Assembly: GCF_963664965.1 (NCBI RefSeq) | Contig: NZ_OY761823.1 | Span: 2,312,001-2,376,000 of the forward strand | DNA from: an uncultured Pseudodesulfovibrio sp. | GTDB lineage: Bacteria; Desulfobacterota; Desulfovibrionia; Desulfovibrionales; Desulfovibrionaceae | Direction: 5' to 3' | DNA length: 64,000 nt | Part shown: piece after piece, positions 8,686 to 18,512 of the stretch | Layout of the letters: every line of letters begins with the position of its first letter | How positions within the stretch are numbered: position 1 is the stretch's first letter | Position numbers and translations under genes: made by a program | Notes under the pieces: generated by a model | Databases searched by the model: none | What the model saw: only the letters and a program-made list of their open reading frames with translations | Told to the model about the DNA's origin: nothing

Positions 8686-9366
8686 ATGGCGCTTGCCAAT
8701 GCTCATATGCATCCCGACTTTCTGAGCGGGGTGAAATGCATTATTTTTGATTGTGACGGGGTGCTGATTGATTCCCTTCAGGCGAATATTTTTTATTACG
8801 GCAACATTAAGGAACAGCTTGGGCTGCCGCCGTTGACCAAGAGTGAAATCGAGTATGTTCACATGCATACGCATAGGGATGCGATCATGCATGTCGCTCC
8901 GGGTGAACTCTTTGAAAAGGCAATGGAAATTACCCGCGGTTTTGATTCGTCCTCGCTTGTGCAGTACCTCAAGCGGTCGGAAGGAGTGCGGGAGTTCCTT
9001 TCCTGGCTTCGGAGTGCAGGATTCAAATTGGCTGTGAATACAAGTCGGGCAGAGTCCATGGATTTCATTCTCAAGCTCATGGATCTGGAAGGATTCTTTT
9101 TTCCGGTTATCACGTCCGACAAGGTCGTTGCCCCGAAACCGCATCCCGAAGGCATGTTCACTATCATGAATGAACATGGCCTTAGGCCGGAAGAGGTTGC
9201 ATATATCGGTGACTCCAAGGTTGATGAAAAGACCGCGCAGGCTTCTGGCGTGCGTTTTTGGGCCTATAAGGACATGAAACTTGATGCCGAAGTGCATATT
9301 GAAAGTTTCTGGGATATCAAGGCGGCCATGCAGCGTTGCTATAAAGGATGCGGTCAGGTGTTTTAA
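8686..9366 (+). CDS. HAD-superfamily phosphatase, phosphoglycolate phosphatase-like
   Basis: The 226-residue protein contains HAD motif I (FDCDGVLIDS, nucleophile Asp22 and general acid Asp24), motif II (NTSRAE), the conserved Lys of motif III (KVVAPKPHPEG) and motif IV (GDSKVDEKTA). A helical cap lies between motifs I and II, as in phosphoglycolate phosphatases and beta-phosphoglucomutases. The substrate cannot be told from sequence. An AAGGAG site precedes the ATG. The N-terminal 15 residues lie ahead of the fold and share a motif with the upstream protein. Confidence 0.85.
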   Translation: MALANAHMHPDFLSGVKCIIFDCDGVLIDSLQANIFYYGNIKEQLGLPPLTKSEIEYVHMHTHRDAIMHVAPGELFEKAMEITRGFDSSSLVQYLKRSEGVREFLSWLRSAGFKLAVNTSRAESMDFILKLMDLEGFFFPVITSDKVVAPKPHPEGMFTIMNEHGLRPEEVAYIGDSKVDEKTAQASGVRFWAYKDMKLDAEVHIESFWDIKAAMQRCYKGCGQVF

Positions 9367-9455
9367 GACTTGATTCTTGTATCTCTGTGTGCAAAATTAC
9401 TGTGAATTAATAAATTGTATGGTGGGATAATCCCCTGTACGCATTGGAGGTCATA

Positions 9456-9776
9456 ATGGGATTTTTGGGCTCGATAGTCCAGGCGGCGGCATTCGTTCTT
9501 GATGCCGTACTCAGCATATATTTTTGGATTGTTATCATTTCCGCACTGCTTTCCTGGGTCAATCCTGATCCTTACAACCCCATCGTGCGCTTTTTGCGTG
9601 GGGTGACCGAACCTGTATTTTACAAGATTCGCAGCTGGATACCTTTTGCCGTGGTCGGTGGTTTCGACCTTTCACCCATAGTGGTGCTGCTCGGTATCCA
9701 GGTCTGCAAGATCGTTGTGGTCCAGAATCTTGCCCGCCTTGCTTTCAGCTTGGGCGGCGGTTCTCCCATGATGTAG
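9456..9776 (+). CDS. YggT-family membrane protein
   Basis: This 106-residue integral membrane protein matches the YggT pattern: a hydrophobic N-terminal helix, SALLSWVNPDPYNPIVRFL with the Asn-Pro turn, TEPVFYKIRSWIP, and FDLSPIVVLLGIQ before a second helix. Family members are often found beside cell-division genes and have been linked to osmotic stress, but biochemistry is sparse. The ATG at 9456 follows TTGGAGG; the TTG at 9444 is part of that site. The DivIVA-domain gene follows 27 bases later, the usual context. Confidence 0.9.
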   Translation: MGFLGSIVQAAAFVLDAVLSIYFWIVIISALLSWVNPDPYNPIVRFLRGVTEPVFYKIRSWIPFAVVGGFDLSPIVVLLGIQVCKIVVVQNLARLAFSLGGGSPMM

Positions 9777-9803
9777 GTGCGTAGTTTACGCAGGAGGTCT
9801 GTC

Positions 9804-10307
9804 ATGACGGTTTCCAAGATCGATTTGCTTAACAAGCAGTTTTCCCGACGGATGTTCGGGTATTCTCGCATGGAAGTTGATCAGTTCATGCTGGAACTGG
9901 CTGAAGTGCTCGGTGATGCCGCAGACAGCCAGAAGGGGCTGCGCCGGAAGATAAAACAGCTTGAAAAGTCGGTGAAGGAGTATCGTCAGCGGGATGAGAC
10001 CTTGCGCGATACGCTCATGAGCACGCAGAAAATGGTTGATGACCTCAAGGTAACGGCCAGCAAGGAAGCGCAGCTCATCATCGACGAGGCCCGTGCCAAG
10101 GCGGATGCCACGGTGCAGAAGGGACACAACAGACTGGCTCAGATTCATGAGGAGATTGAGACACTCAAGCGGCAGCGCACCCGGTTTGAGGTGCAGCTCA
10201 AAGGGTTGCTCAAATCCCATCTGGAAATGCTGGATGTGAGTGATCCGGAAAAGGAAAAGGCCGAAGAGCTTGAGTCAAAGCTCAAATATCTTAAAAAAGT
10301 GGATTAA
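9804..10307 (+). CDS. DivIVA-domain coiled-coil protein
   Basis: A 167-residue protein starting with the DivIVA membrane-binding region (KIDLLNKQFSRRMFGYSRMEVDQFM) followed by a long coiled coil with regular Lys/Arg/Glu heptads (about residues 45-160). DivIVA proteins bind curved membrane at poles or septa and recruit partners; in this lineage the role is unknown. The start at 9804 has AGGAGG five bases upstream. It lies between yggT and yggU, the conserved yggT-divIVA-yggU neighbourhood. Confidence 0.88.
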   Translation: MTVSKIDLLNKQFSRRMFGYSRMEVDQFMLELAEVLGDAADSQKGLRRKIKQLEKSVKEYRQRDETLRDTLMSTQKMVDDLKVTASKEAQLIIDEARAKADATVQKGHNRLAQIHEEIETLKRQRTRFEVQLKGLLKSHLEMLDVSDPEKEKAEELESKLKYLKKVD

Positions 10308-10378
10308 GGCGGGACTGTCATATCTCCCAACCAGAATTTATCAGCAGAAGCACGGATGGATGGCGCATTGCCGTCTGG

Positions 10379-10630
10379 GTGCAGCCGGGAGCCCGTAAAA
10401 GCGGGGTTGTCGGCTTGTATCAGCAGTGTGTCAAAATCCGTCTTAACGCTCCTGCTGTGGACAACAAAGCCAACAAGGCGCTTACGGCCTATGTGGCGAA
10501 GTTGTTGCATGTGAAAAAAAGCCAGGTGCGGCTTGAGGCAGGCCAGACCAGCCGAAAGAAGCGCTTGGCTGTGATTACTGCGGCGGAACCCGATTGGAGT
10601 GTGTTCACTGAAGAGGGTTCATCGCAATAA
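10379..10630 (+). CDS. YggU-family (DUF167) protein; true start probably upstream
   Basis: The 83-residue product from GTG 10379 has the DUF167 core (KIRLNAPAVDNKANKAL, then VRLEAGQTSRKK). The first beta strand of the family, DGWRIAVWVQPGARKS, is encoded directly upstream in the same frame from about 10355, so the GTG start would cut the fold. No ATG, GTG or TTG exists between the in-frame stop at 10292 and the GTG. ATC at 10322 (giving a Met-Ser-Gln-Pro-Glu-Phe start) is the most attractive alternative, with GGCGGGA a little upstream. Function of the family is not established. Confidence 0.85.
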   Translation: MQPGARKSGVVGLYQQCVKIRLNAPAVDNKANKALTAYVAKLLHVKKSQVRLEAGQTSRKKRLAVITAAEPDWSVFTEEGSSQ

Positions 10631-10650
10631 CCTGAAAAAAGGAGCGGTAC

Positions 10651-10878
10651 ATGGAAGCCCAAGATCTGGAACTTATTGAAAAGTACGGGGACGAAGACGG
10701 CGAAGTAAAGGCTCTGTGGGATCAGCACGTTGTATACGAAAAAATGTTGAACAAGCTGGAAGCCAAGACCTACCTGTCTCCTACAGAGCTTCAGGAAGTA
10801 AAGGAACTCAAGAAGAAGAAGTTGGCTGGCAAGACCAAGTTGCAGGGCCTGCTCGATAAATATCGGACGGAGGCGTAA
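10651..10878 (+). CDS. DUF465 (YdcH-like) small coiled-coil protein
   Basis: A 75-residue, highly charged helical protein whose C-terminal half ([26 protein letters not shown]) fits the DUF465 consensus of LKKxKLxxKxxLxxLL. The role of this small cytosolic family is unknown. AAGGAG lies seven bases before the ATG. The stop is one base before the ilvB start, so it is likely the first gene of, or read through into, the ilv operon. Confidence 0.82.
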   Translation: MEAQDLELIEKYGDEDGEVKALWDQHVVYEKMLNKLEAKTYLSPTELQEVKELKKKKLAGKTKLQGLLDKYRTEA

Positions 10879-10879
10879 T

Positions 10880-12571
10880 ATGAAATTGACCGGGGCCCAG
10901 ATTCTCCTCAAGTGTCTTGAGAAGGAAGGAGTTGATGTCATGTTCGGTTTCCCTGGCGGAGCCGTCATCGACATTTATGATGAAATACCCAAATCATCCG
11001 TTGAACACATTCTAGTGCGCCACGAACAGGGCGCTATTCATGCAGCAGACGGATATGCCCGTGCAACCGGGCAGGTAGGGGTATGCCTAGTCACCTCCGG
11101 CCCCGGTGCCACCAATACTGTAACCGGTATTGCCACCGCATACATGGACTCCATTCCGGTCGTCATTTTTACCGGACAGGTTCCGCGTGTGCTTATCGGC
11201 AATGACGCGTTTCAGGAAGTCGACATTGTCGGCATAACCAGACCGTGCACCAAGCACAATTATCTGGTTCAGGACATCTCGGAACTGGCCCGGACGGTCA
11301 AGCAGGCTTTTTATCTGGCCCGCTCTGGCCGTCCCGGTCCGGTTCTTGTGGACCTGCCCAAGGACGTCATGAGTCAGGTGGCCGAGTTCAATTATCCTGA
11401 AGAAGTGCATATGCGTAGCTACAACCCGACGAAGAAGCCGCATATCGGCCAGATTCGCAAGGTTGTGAAACTCTTGAAAAAGGCCAAGAAGCCGCTGATC
11501 TATTCCGGCGGCGGTGTTGTGACGTCCGGCAGCCATGACGATCTGACGTGGCTCGGGCAGAAGCTCAATATCCCTGTTACGTCAACACTTATGGGGCTTG
11601 GCGCGTTTCCGGGCGAGGATGATCTTTTCCTCGGCATGCTCGGGATGCACGGCACGTATGCGGCCAATATGGCTGTAAACAACTGTGACTTGCTGCTTGC
11701 CGTCGGGGCACGGTTTGACGACCGCGTGACCGGCAAGGTCGACACGTTTGCGCCGGATGCGACTATCATTCACATTGATGTGGACCCGACGTCCATTCAG
11801 AAGAATGTCTCCGTGCACGTTCCGCTTGTGGCGGATTGCAGAGCGGCGCTCAGTTCGCTCAGAAAGGAGACTCAGGCCACGCTTGACGATTTTGATTGGG
11901 CCGGTTCCCATAAGGAATGGGTCGATCAGGTAAAGGCATGGAGTACCGAACATCCGTTGACCTACAACGATGACGACAAGAGCATCAAGCCGCAGTACGT
12001 CGTTGAAAAAATTTACGAAATAACCAAGGGCGATGCCATTATCGCCACTGAGGTCGGCCAGAATCAGATGTGGGCTGCCCAGTTCTTCAAGTACAACAAG
12101 CCGAATACGCTGCTGACATCCGGCGGCCTCGGCACTATGGGCTATGGATTCCCTGCCGCCATGGGAGCGCAAATGGCGTTCCCCGACAAGTTGGTTATCG
12201 ATATCGCAGGCGACGGGTCCATCCAGATGTGCATCCAGGAAATGATGACTGTGGTGTGCAACAAGCTGCCCGTGAAAATCGTCATACTCAACAATGGCTA
12301 TCTCGGCATGGTCCGCCAGTGGCAGGAGCTTTTCTATGAGAAGAACTACTGCGAGACCTGCCTTGACGCGCAACCCGATTTCGTGAAACTTGCCGAAGCC
12401 TACGGTGCGGCAGGGTACCGCGTGACCGAGAAAAAGGATGTCGAATCCACACTCCGCGAGGCATTTGCCGTGGACAAGCCGTGTATCATCGACATTCGCG
12501 TGGAAAGGGAAGAAAATGTCTATCCCATGGTCCCGGCCGGTGCGTCGTTGACCGAAATGCTGTTGGTTTAG
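10880..12571 (+). CDS. ilvB: acetolactate synthase large (catalytic) subunit
   Basis: The ThDP-dependent enzyme condenses two pyruvates to acetolactate (valine/leucine) or pyruvate with 2-oxobutanoate to acetohydroxybutyrate (isoleucine). The 563-residue protein has the catalytic Glu49 in [16 protein letters not shown], the FAD-region motifs, and the ThDP/Mg motif GDGSIQM with the partner NNGYLGM. The length is standard for biosynthetic AHAS. GGAGG precedes the ATG. The regulatory subunit gene ilvN follows directly and ilvC after a 120-base gap. Confidence 0.96.
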   Translation: MKLTGAQILLKCLEKEGVDVMFGFPGGAVIDIYDEIPKSSVEHILVRHEQGAIHAADGYARATGQVGVCLVTSGPGATNTVTGIATAYMDSIPVVIFTGQVPRVLIGNDAFQEVDIVGITRPCTKHNYLVQDISELARTVKQAFYLARSGRPGPVLVDLPKDVMSQVAEFNYPEEVHMRSYNPTKKPHIGQIRKVVKLLKKAKKPLIYSGGGVVTSGSHDDLTWLGQKLNIPVTSTLMGLGAFPGEDDLFLGMLGMHGTYAANMAVNNCDLLLAVGARFDDRVTGKVDTFAPDATIIHIDVDPTSIQKNVSVHVPLVADCRAALSSLRKETQATLDDFDWAGSHKEWVDQVKAWSTEHPLTYNDDDKSIKPQYVVEKIYEITKGDAIIATEVGQNQMWAAQFFKYNKPNTLLTSGGLGTMGYGFPAAMGAQMAFPDKLVIDIAGDGSIQMCIQEMMTVVCNKLPVKIVILNNGYLGMVRQWQELFYEKNYCETCLDAQPDFVKLAEAYGAAGYRVTEKKDVESTLREAFAVDKPCIIDIRVEREENVYPMVPAGASLTEMLLV

Positions 12572-12581
12572 GAGTATGATG

Positions 12582-14184
<1,603 letters not shown>

Positions 14185-14210
14185 CGCTCGTCAGTTGCGA
14201 TAAATAAGGA

Positions 14211-14251
14211 AACGGTCCTTGCCAACCAAGTTGGCAAGGACCGTTTTTTTT
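14211..14251 (+). terminator. rho-independent terminator after ilvC
   Basis: A perfect 15-base-pair stem (ACGGTCCTTGCCAAC and its complement) with a three-base loop, followed by seven Ts. It closes the ilvBNC unit. Confidence 0.93.
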
Positions 14252-14409
14252 GTGCTGTCTGGGAAAAAAGGAAGCACGTCCTTGGATAAGGGAATTTAAA
14301 TCAGGCGTGTTTTGACCTTTGAATAAATGTGGCTTTGCGCTTGAAAACGTGCTGTGAGTGATTTAGATTCTATTGGTTTTTATATACTTGTAAAAAAGGA
14401 ATACCGCAC

Positions 14410-15447
14410 ATGCTTTCAAGAATGAGTACATTTTTTCTGATCGGTGTTTTTCTCCTTTTGCAGGCGAGTCCTGCGCTTTCCTGTACCCGGTTCATTTATA
14501 CGGCTGACAATGGACAGGTCTTTACCGGGCGTTCAATGGATTGGCTGGAAGATTTGAAAAGTGACTTCTGGGCTTTCCCGCGCGGCATGAAACGCGATGG
14601 TGGAGTTGGTGAGAATTCCATCAAGTGGACGGCAAAGTACGGTAGCGTCATTCTGTCCGGCTATGATGCGGCTTCTGCCGACGGCATGAATGAAAAGGGA
14701 CTTGTTGCCAATCTGCTCTATTTGGCCGAATCCGATTATGGCAAGCTGAACGGCAAACCCGCTTTGTCCATCGCCGCATGGGTCCAGTACGTCCTGGATA
14801 ACTATCCGAACGTGAATGAAGCGGTGAAGTCCATGCGTAAGGAACCGTTCCGTCTCGCCGCCGCCCAATTGCCCAATGGTTCGGCTCCTACGCTGCATCT
14901 GGCCATATCCGATCCCACCGGCGATTCAGCGATATTTGAGTATATCGGAGGAAAACTGGTCATTCATCACGGCAAGGAGTTTACCGTGATGACCAATTCT
15001 CCGATCTATGACAAGCAGCTCGCACTCAATGAATACTGGAAGCAGATTGGCGGGCTGACCATGCTGCCCGGAACCAACCGCGCGAGTGACCGATATGTCC
15101 GTGCCAGCTTTTATGTCGATGCCTTGCCCCGGTTCAAGGACAACCGCATGGCGGTCGCTGCGGCGTTCAGTGTGATACGCAACGTCTCGGTGCCTCTGGG
15201 AATAACCACGCCCGGGCATCCGAACATTTCCACCACGATCTGGCGGACCGTGTCTGACCAGAAGAACCGTGTTTACTATTATGAATCAGCAATTTCTCCC
15301 AATATCTTCTGGATTGATCTCAAGAAGATTGATTTCAGCAAGGGGCAGAAGCCGCGAAAGATCAGCCTCAAGGGACATCCTATCATGGCAGGCGATCAGT
15401 CGGGTGCATTTATCGCGGCCGAGCCTTTCAAGTGGCTTGCCCCGTAG
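14410..15447 (+). CDS. exported linear amide C-N hydrolase (choloylglycine hydrolase / penicillin V acylase family)
   Basis: A 345-residue Ntn-hydrolase. A signal peptide ends at SPALS, so that Cys25 (CTRFIY) becomes the N-terminal nucleophile after cleavage, exactly as required in this family. Further family motifs: FTGRSMDW (about 38-45), DGMNEKGL, then TNSP in the position of the conserved Asn. Homologues hydrolyse bile-salt amides, penicillin V or N-acyl homoserine lactones; in a non-gut organism acyl-amide signal or lipid turnover is plausible but unproven. It is monocistronic, framed by terminators. Confidence 0.88.
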   Translation: MLSRMSTFFLIGVFLLLQASPALSCTRFIYTADNGQVFTGRSMDWLEDLKSDFWAFPRGMKRDGGVGENSIKWTAKYGSVILSGYDAASADGMNEKGLVANLLYLAESDYGKLNGKPALSIAAWVQYVLDNYPNVNEAVKSMRKEPFRLAAAQLPNGSAPTLHLAISDPTGDSAIFEYIGGKLVIHHGKEFTVMTNSPIYDKQLALNEYWKQIGGLTMLPGTNRASDRYVRASFYVDALPRFKDNRMAVAAAFSVIRNVSVPLGITTPGHPNISTTIWRTVSDQKNRVYYYESAISPNIFWIDLKKIDFSKGQKPRKISLKGHPIMAGDQSGAFIAAEPFKWLAP

Positions 15448-15471
15448 AATTTGATACGACAATGACAATGA

Positions 15472-15503
15472 GAAAGGTGCCTGTTGGGTCAGGCACCTTT
15501 TTT
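15472..15503 (+). terminator. rho-independent terminator after the amide hydrolase
   Basis: AAAGGTGCCTG pairs with CAGGCACCTTT around a six-base loop, then a T-run. Confidence 0.9.
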
Positions 15504-15588
15504 CATGTCTTTTGGTCAAGTTGCGGTCGGCCTTTTGAAGAAAAATACTGCTTTGGATTTTCCGTTTTTTTGGGGGTGAAAATATCGC

Positions 15589-15615
15589 TTGACCCATGGT
15601 GAAAACGTCTATAAA
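15589..15615 (+). promoter_or_regulatory. putative promoter for the UPF0316 gene
   Basis: TTGACC, a short 15-base spacer, TATAAA, ending 35 bases before the start at 15651. The short spacer makes it uncertain. Confidence 0.35.
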
Positions 15616-15650
15616 TCACGCTCTCGATTTTCTTGTTGAGAGGGATAACT

Positions 15651-16223
15651 ATGACTATGGATGTTCTTTTTTTAGGGCTACTTATATTTTTGGCTGAAGT
15701 GGCGGTTTTGACACTTGGGACGGTCCGTACCATGGTGACCGTGCTTGGAGAGTCTCGGGCAGCATTTTATTTGGGTTGTCTTGAGATGACGTTGTGGATT
15801 TTCGGCACGTCAGCCGTGATGCTCAAGGTCGGTGAAGAGCCGTTTCTCGGTGTGTGTTATGCGGTCGGGTTTGCCTGTGGCAACGTGGGCGGCATCATGG
15901 CTGAAAAGAAACTGGCGCTTGGCAATGTCGTTGTCCGTATCATCAGCGCATGGCACGGAAATGATATTGCCAATGCGGTTCGGGATGCCGGTTTCATCAT
16001 TACAACCGTTGCGGGCGAAGGCTCTGACGGGCCGGTGACCGTGCAGTTTGTCGTGTGCAAGCGAAGTGACATGAAACATGTTCTGGCGGTGGCCCGTGAT
16101 ATCGACCCCCAGCTTTTCTATACTTTTGAGACCGCAGGCGGAGTCAGCGAGGTTCGGAGTCCTTCGGGCAGTCGGGCAGACAAGCTGCTTGCGCCGTTGA
16201 AACGGATTGTGCCTCAATTTTAA
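15651..16223 (+). CDS. UPF0316 (DUF2179/DUF5698) membrane protein
   Basis: The 190-residue protein has three N-terminal membrane helices (about residues 4-80, with TLGTVRTMVTVLG between helices one and two) and a cytosolic C-terminal domain with GFIITTVAGEGSDGPVTVQFVVCKR, matching the UPF0316/YebE family. Its function is not established; the C-terminal domain is like that of YitT-type proteins. The ATG at 15651 has GAGAGGG upstream. It converges on the alpha/beta-hydrolase operon. Confidence 0.85.
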   Translation: MTMDVLFLGLLIFLAEVAVLTLGTVRTMVTVLGESRAAFYLGCLEMTLWIFGTSAVMLKVGEEPFLGVCYAVGFACGNVGGIMAEKKLALGNVVVRIISAWHGNDIANAVRDAGFIITTVAGEGSDGPVTVQFVVCKRSDMKHVLAVARDIDPQLFYTFETAGGVSEVRSPSGSRADKLLAPLKRIVPQF

Positions 16224-16259
16224 TGAAAAGCCCGACTCGCAGGAGTAGGGCTTTTTTTA
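16222..16259. terminator. terminator between convergent genes
   Basis: AAAAGCCCGACTC pairs with GAGTAGGGCTTTT with one mismatch and a GCAG loop, and T-runs on both strands. It overlaps the 3' end of the minus-strand hydrolase gene. Confidence 0.85.
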
Positions 16260-17120
16260 GGCGTGTTGTTCAAGAAAATGAGTAAGTTCCGCATTGAAGG
16301 CGTCGGCTTCTTCGTAGAACGGCATATGTCCGCTTTTTTCGAGTATGACAAATCGGGCGTTCGGAATCGAGCCTGCAACAAAGCGTCCTGTTGACGGGCC
16401 AAAGCACATGTGGCGCGAGCGGCCATGAACAACGATGGTCGGGGCGTCTATCGTCGGCAGAATAGCCGTATAGTCGCGTTGGACATAGTCTTCGTAGATG
16501 CGGGCGGCGGTTTCAGTATCCGTTTTCAACTGTTCGTGCAGCATCCACTTGAGCGCATGGTCTGGCGCTTCCCCTGAAATAAACATTCTGTGGATGAAAT
16601 CCGTCCCGAAAGATTCGCGGTCTTCGTTGAGGCGGCTGATGGTGCCGCGCAGGGCGGGGAGATTGTTTTCCCGGCAGTTGTGGACGTTCCAGGGACCGGC
16701 TGACAATGGCGCGGGACAGCTTTCGACCAGACCGAGCGCGGACAGGTTGGCACTGCCGTATTGCTGCCAGTAGTCCAGAACGACACAGCCGCCCATGGAC
16801 CAGCCCATGAGCAAGATGTTGTCGAGATGTAGGGAGCGAATGACATCCCGCACATCGCGTGCGTAACGTGGGACGGTTTGACCGCGCAGGGTGGATTGTG
16901 ATTTGCCATGACCACGCAGATTGACAGTGATGATCTGAAAATGATCTGCAAGCGGCAGTTGGCGTCGCCAGAAACGGGAACTCATGGTCCAGCCGTGGAT
17001 AAGCACCACAGGGCGTCCCTGTCCGTGGATTTCAACCCAGAGCTTTGCAGAGTCGGTCGTGGTCACCCATCCTGCAACATGGTTGTCTGCCTTGGTTTCA
17101 ATTGCTTGAAAATTATCCAT
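16257..17120 (-). CDS. alpha/beta-fold hydrolase
   Basis: A 287-residue hydrolase with oxyanion-hole HGW (42-44), nucleophile elbow GWSMGG (Ser108) and catalytic His in KSGHMPFYE near the C-terminus; the acid is probably the Asp or Asn region before IVVHGRSR. The closest types are the esterase / haloperoxidase-like group; the substrate is unknown. It is the last gene of the seven-gene minus-strand operon, two bases after trmO. Note that the C-terminal codons overlap the terminator stem. Confidence 0.87.
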   Translation of the reverse strand: MDNFQAIETKADNHVAGWVTTTDSAKLWVEIHGQGRPVVLIHGWTMSSRFWRRQLPLADHFQIITVNLRGHGKSQSTLRGQTVPRYARDVRDVIRSLHLDNILLMGWSMGGCVVLDYWQQYGSANLSALGLVESCPAPLSAGPWNVHNCRENNLPALRGTISRLNEDRESFGTDFIHRMFISGEAPDHALKWMLHEQLKTDTETAARIYEDYVQRDYTAILPTIDAPTIVVHGRSRHMCFGPSTGRFVAGSIPNARFVILEKSGHMPFYEEADAFNAELTHFLEQHA

Positions 17121-17122
17121 TA

Positions 17123-17527
17123 TTACGTTGGATTGGGCGCGGACTTGATGTCGATAACCGGAGTGCCGTCAATGGCTTCCAGCGGTTCGATAACCAAGGT
17201 CGTTTCGTTTTCGATGGCGACCAGCGTGACCCGGTGCAGGCCGATCGGGTTGGGCCGGAACGGTGAGCGGGTGGTGAAGACGCCGCGTTGCGGCTGGGTG
17301 ACGTCTCCACGTGGATGAACCTTGAGCACAGAGCGGTCAGCCTTGTGAAACCATGTGAACAGCTCAAGTTTTGCACCGGGTTCCATGGCATCCAAACCGA
17401 CTGCATAGGCAGGGTCCAGATGCACGCGGGCACGGACAGCGCCCGGTTCGTCCTCCATTTTCGGAGCAGTCCGGTAGTCCTTGATATCTGATTCGATGGT
17501 GCCGATGATTTTGAGCTGCATGTTCAT
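17123..17527 (-). CDS. trmO: tRNA (N6-threonylcarbamoyladenosine(37)-N6)-methyltransferase TrmO
   Basis: TrmO (formerly TsaA/YaeB) uses SAM to methylate t6A37 in certain tRNAs. The 134-residue protein shows the family motifs RSPFRPNPIGL and DGTPVIDIKS in a single beta-barrel domain; it lacks the C-terminal extension of the E. coli enzyme, as many bacterial members do. The ATG at 17527 has AGAGGT upstream. tsaE, needed to make the t6A substrate, is elsewhere in the window. Confidence 0.9.
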   Translation of the reverse strand: MNMQLKIIGTIESDIKDYRTAPKMEDEPGAVRARVHLDPAYAVGLDAMEPGAKLELFTWFHKADRSVLKVHPRGDVTQPQRGVFTTRSPFRPNPIGLHRVTLVAIENETTLVIEPLEAIDGTPVIDIKSAPNPT

Positions 17528-17538
17528 GCCGTACCTCT

Positions 17539-18489
17539 TTATTTGTCGAAGTGGTCGAATCCTTCTGCCTGAAACGGTGTTCCGTTGACGATTATGCCGG
17601 GATTGTCGGTTACTGTACCAATGATCGTCAGGCCGGGAACGCTCTTTGTTTTGTCACTATCTTCAGGTGCACACGCCCCGAGCAGAGCGTAATCTTCGCC
17701 GCCCAGCATGGCGACTTCCACCGGGTCGGCCCCTACTCCCAGAGCAAATGCGATCACATTTCCGTTGAGCGTTTCCGTGGGCATGGTGATATCCGCACCA
17801 AGCTCTGGACCGAGAAAGCGCGGCAGATCGCGTGCAAGGCCGTCTGAGACGTCCATGAGTCCTTTGACGCCTGCTGCATTGAGCAGGGTGCCGACCAGCA
17901 CCTTCGGTTTGGGGCGAAGGTGGGCAAGAACTGCTGCGGGAAAGGCTTCACGGCCTTTGATGCCTACGGCTTCAAGAGTCATGAGGCCCGCGCGGGCAAG
18001 GCCGAGGTCGCCTACGGTGAACAGGATGTCGCCGGGGGCGCAGTTGCCGCGAGTCAGGAAACGTTTGGAGCCGGGGGCAGTGCCGAAAGCCGTGATGCTG
18101 ACGCCGAGTTTGTCGGCGCGGCTGAGATCGCCACCCGCCAGCACCATGTCGTTCTGACGGGCGAGCATGGACATTGATTTGAAGAAGCCGTTCCAGAATG
18201 CATCGTCAAGGTCGGCCGGGGCCATGAGGTCCATGGTGAAGGCTACGGGATGCGCGCCCATGGCGGCGATGTCGCTGATATTGACGGCCAGCGCCTTGTA
18301 GCCGATATCTTCGGCGGTGAAATAGTCCCGGCGAAAATGGACGTCTTCAAGGAAAAGGTCAGACGAGACGCACATCTCCTTGCCTCCGGTGAACACGGCG
18401 CAGTCGTCGCCGCGTCCGAGGGCGAGAAATTTGTGGTCACGCGGAAAATAGGTGTCGATCAGTTCAAGGAATTGTTCTTCGCTTTTCAT
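17539..18489 (-). CDS. thiL: thiamine-phosphate kinase ThiL
   Basis: ThiL phosphorylates thiamine monophosphate to the active cofactor thiamine diphosphate. The 316-residue protein has the AIR-synthase-like fold with GDDCAV (about 27-32), SSDLFLEDVHF (42-52), DIAAMGAHP, AGGDLSRAD and the C-terminal GGEDYALL motif. No clear ribosome-binding site precedes the ATG; the gene starts 24 bases after uvrD. Confidence 0.94.
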   Translation of the reverse strand: MKSEEQFLELIDTYFPRDHKFLALGRGDDCAVFTGGKEMCVSSDLFLEDVHFRRDYFTAEDIGYKALAVNISDIAAMGAHPVAFTMDLMAPADLDDAFWNGFFKSMSMLARQNDMVLAGGDLSRADKLGVSITAFGTAPGSKRFLTRGNCAPGDILFTVGDLGLARAGLMTLEAVGIKGREAFPAAVLAHLRPKPKVLVGTLLNAAGVKGLMDVSDGLARDLPRFLGPELGADITMPTETLNGNVIAFALGVGADPVEVAMLGGEDYALLGACAPEDSDKTKSVPGLTIIGTVTDNPGIIVNGTPFQAEGFDHFDK

Positions 18490-18512
18490 GATTAATTTAA
18501 CTATCTTAAAGG

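Noticed and set aside
15633-15650. TTG at 15633 as start of the UPF0316 gene
   Set aside because: The ATG at 15651 is better placed with respect to GAGAGGG and the first membrane helix.
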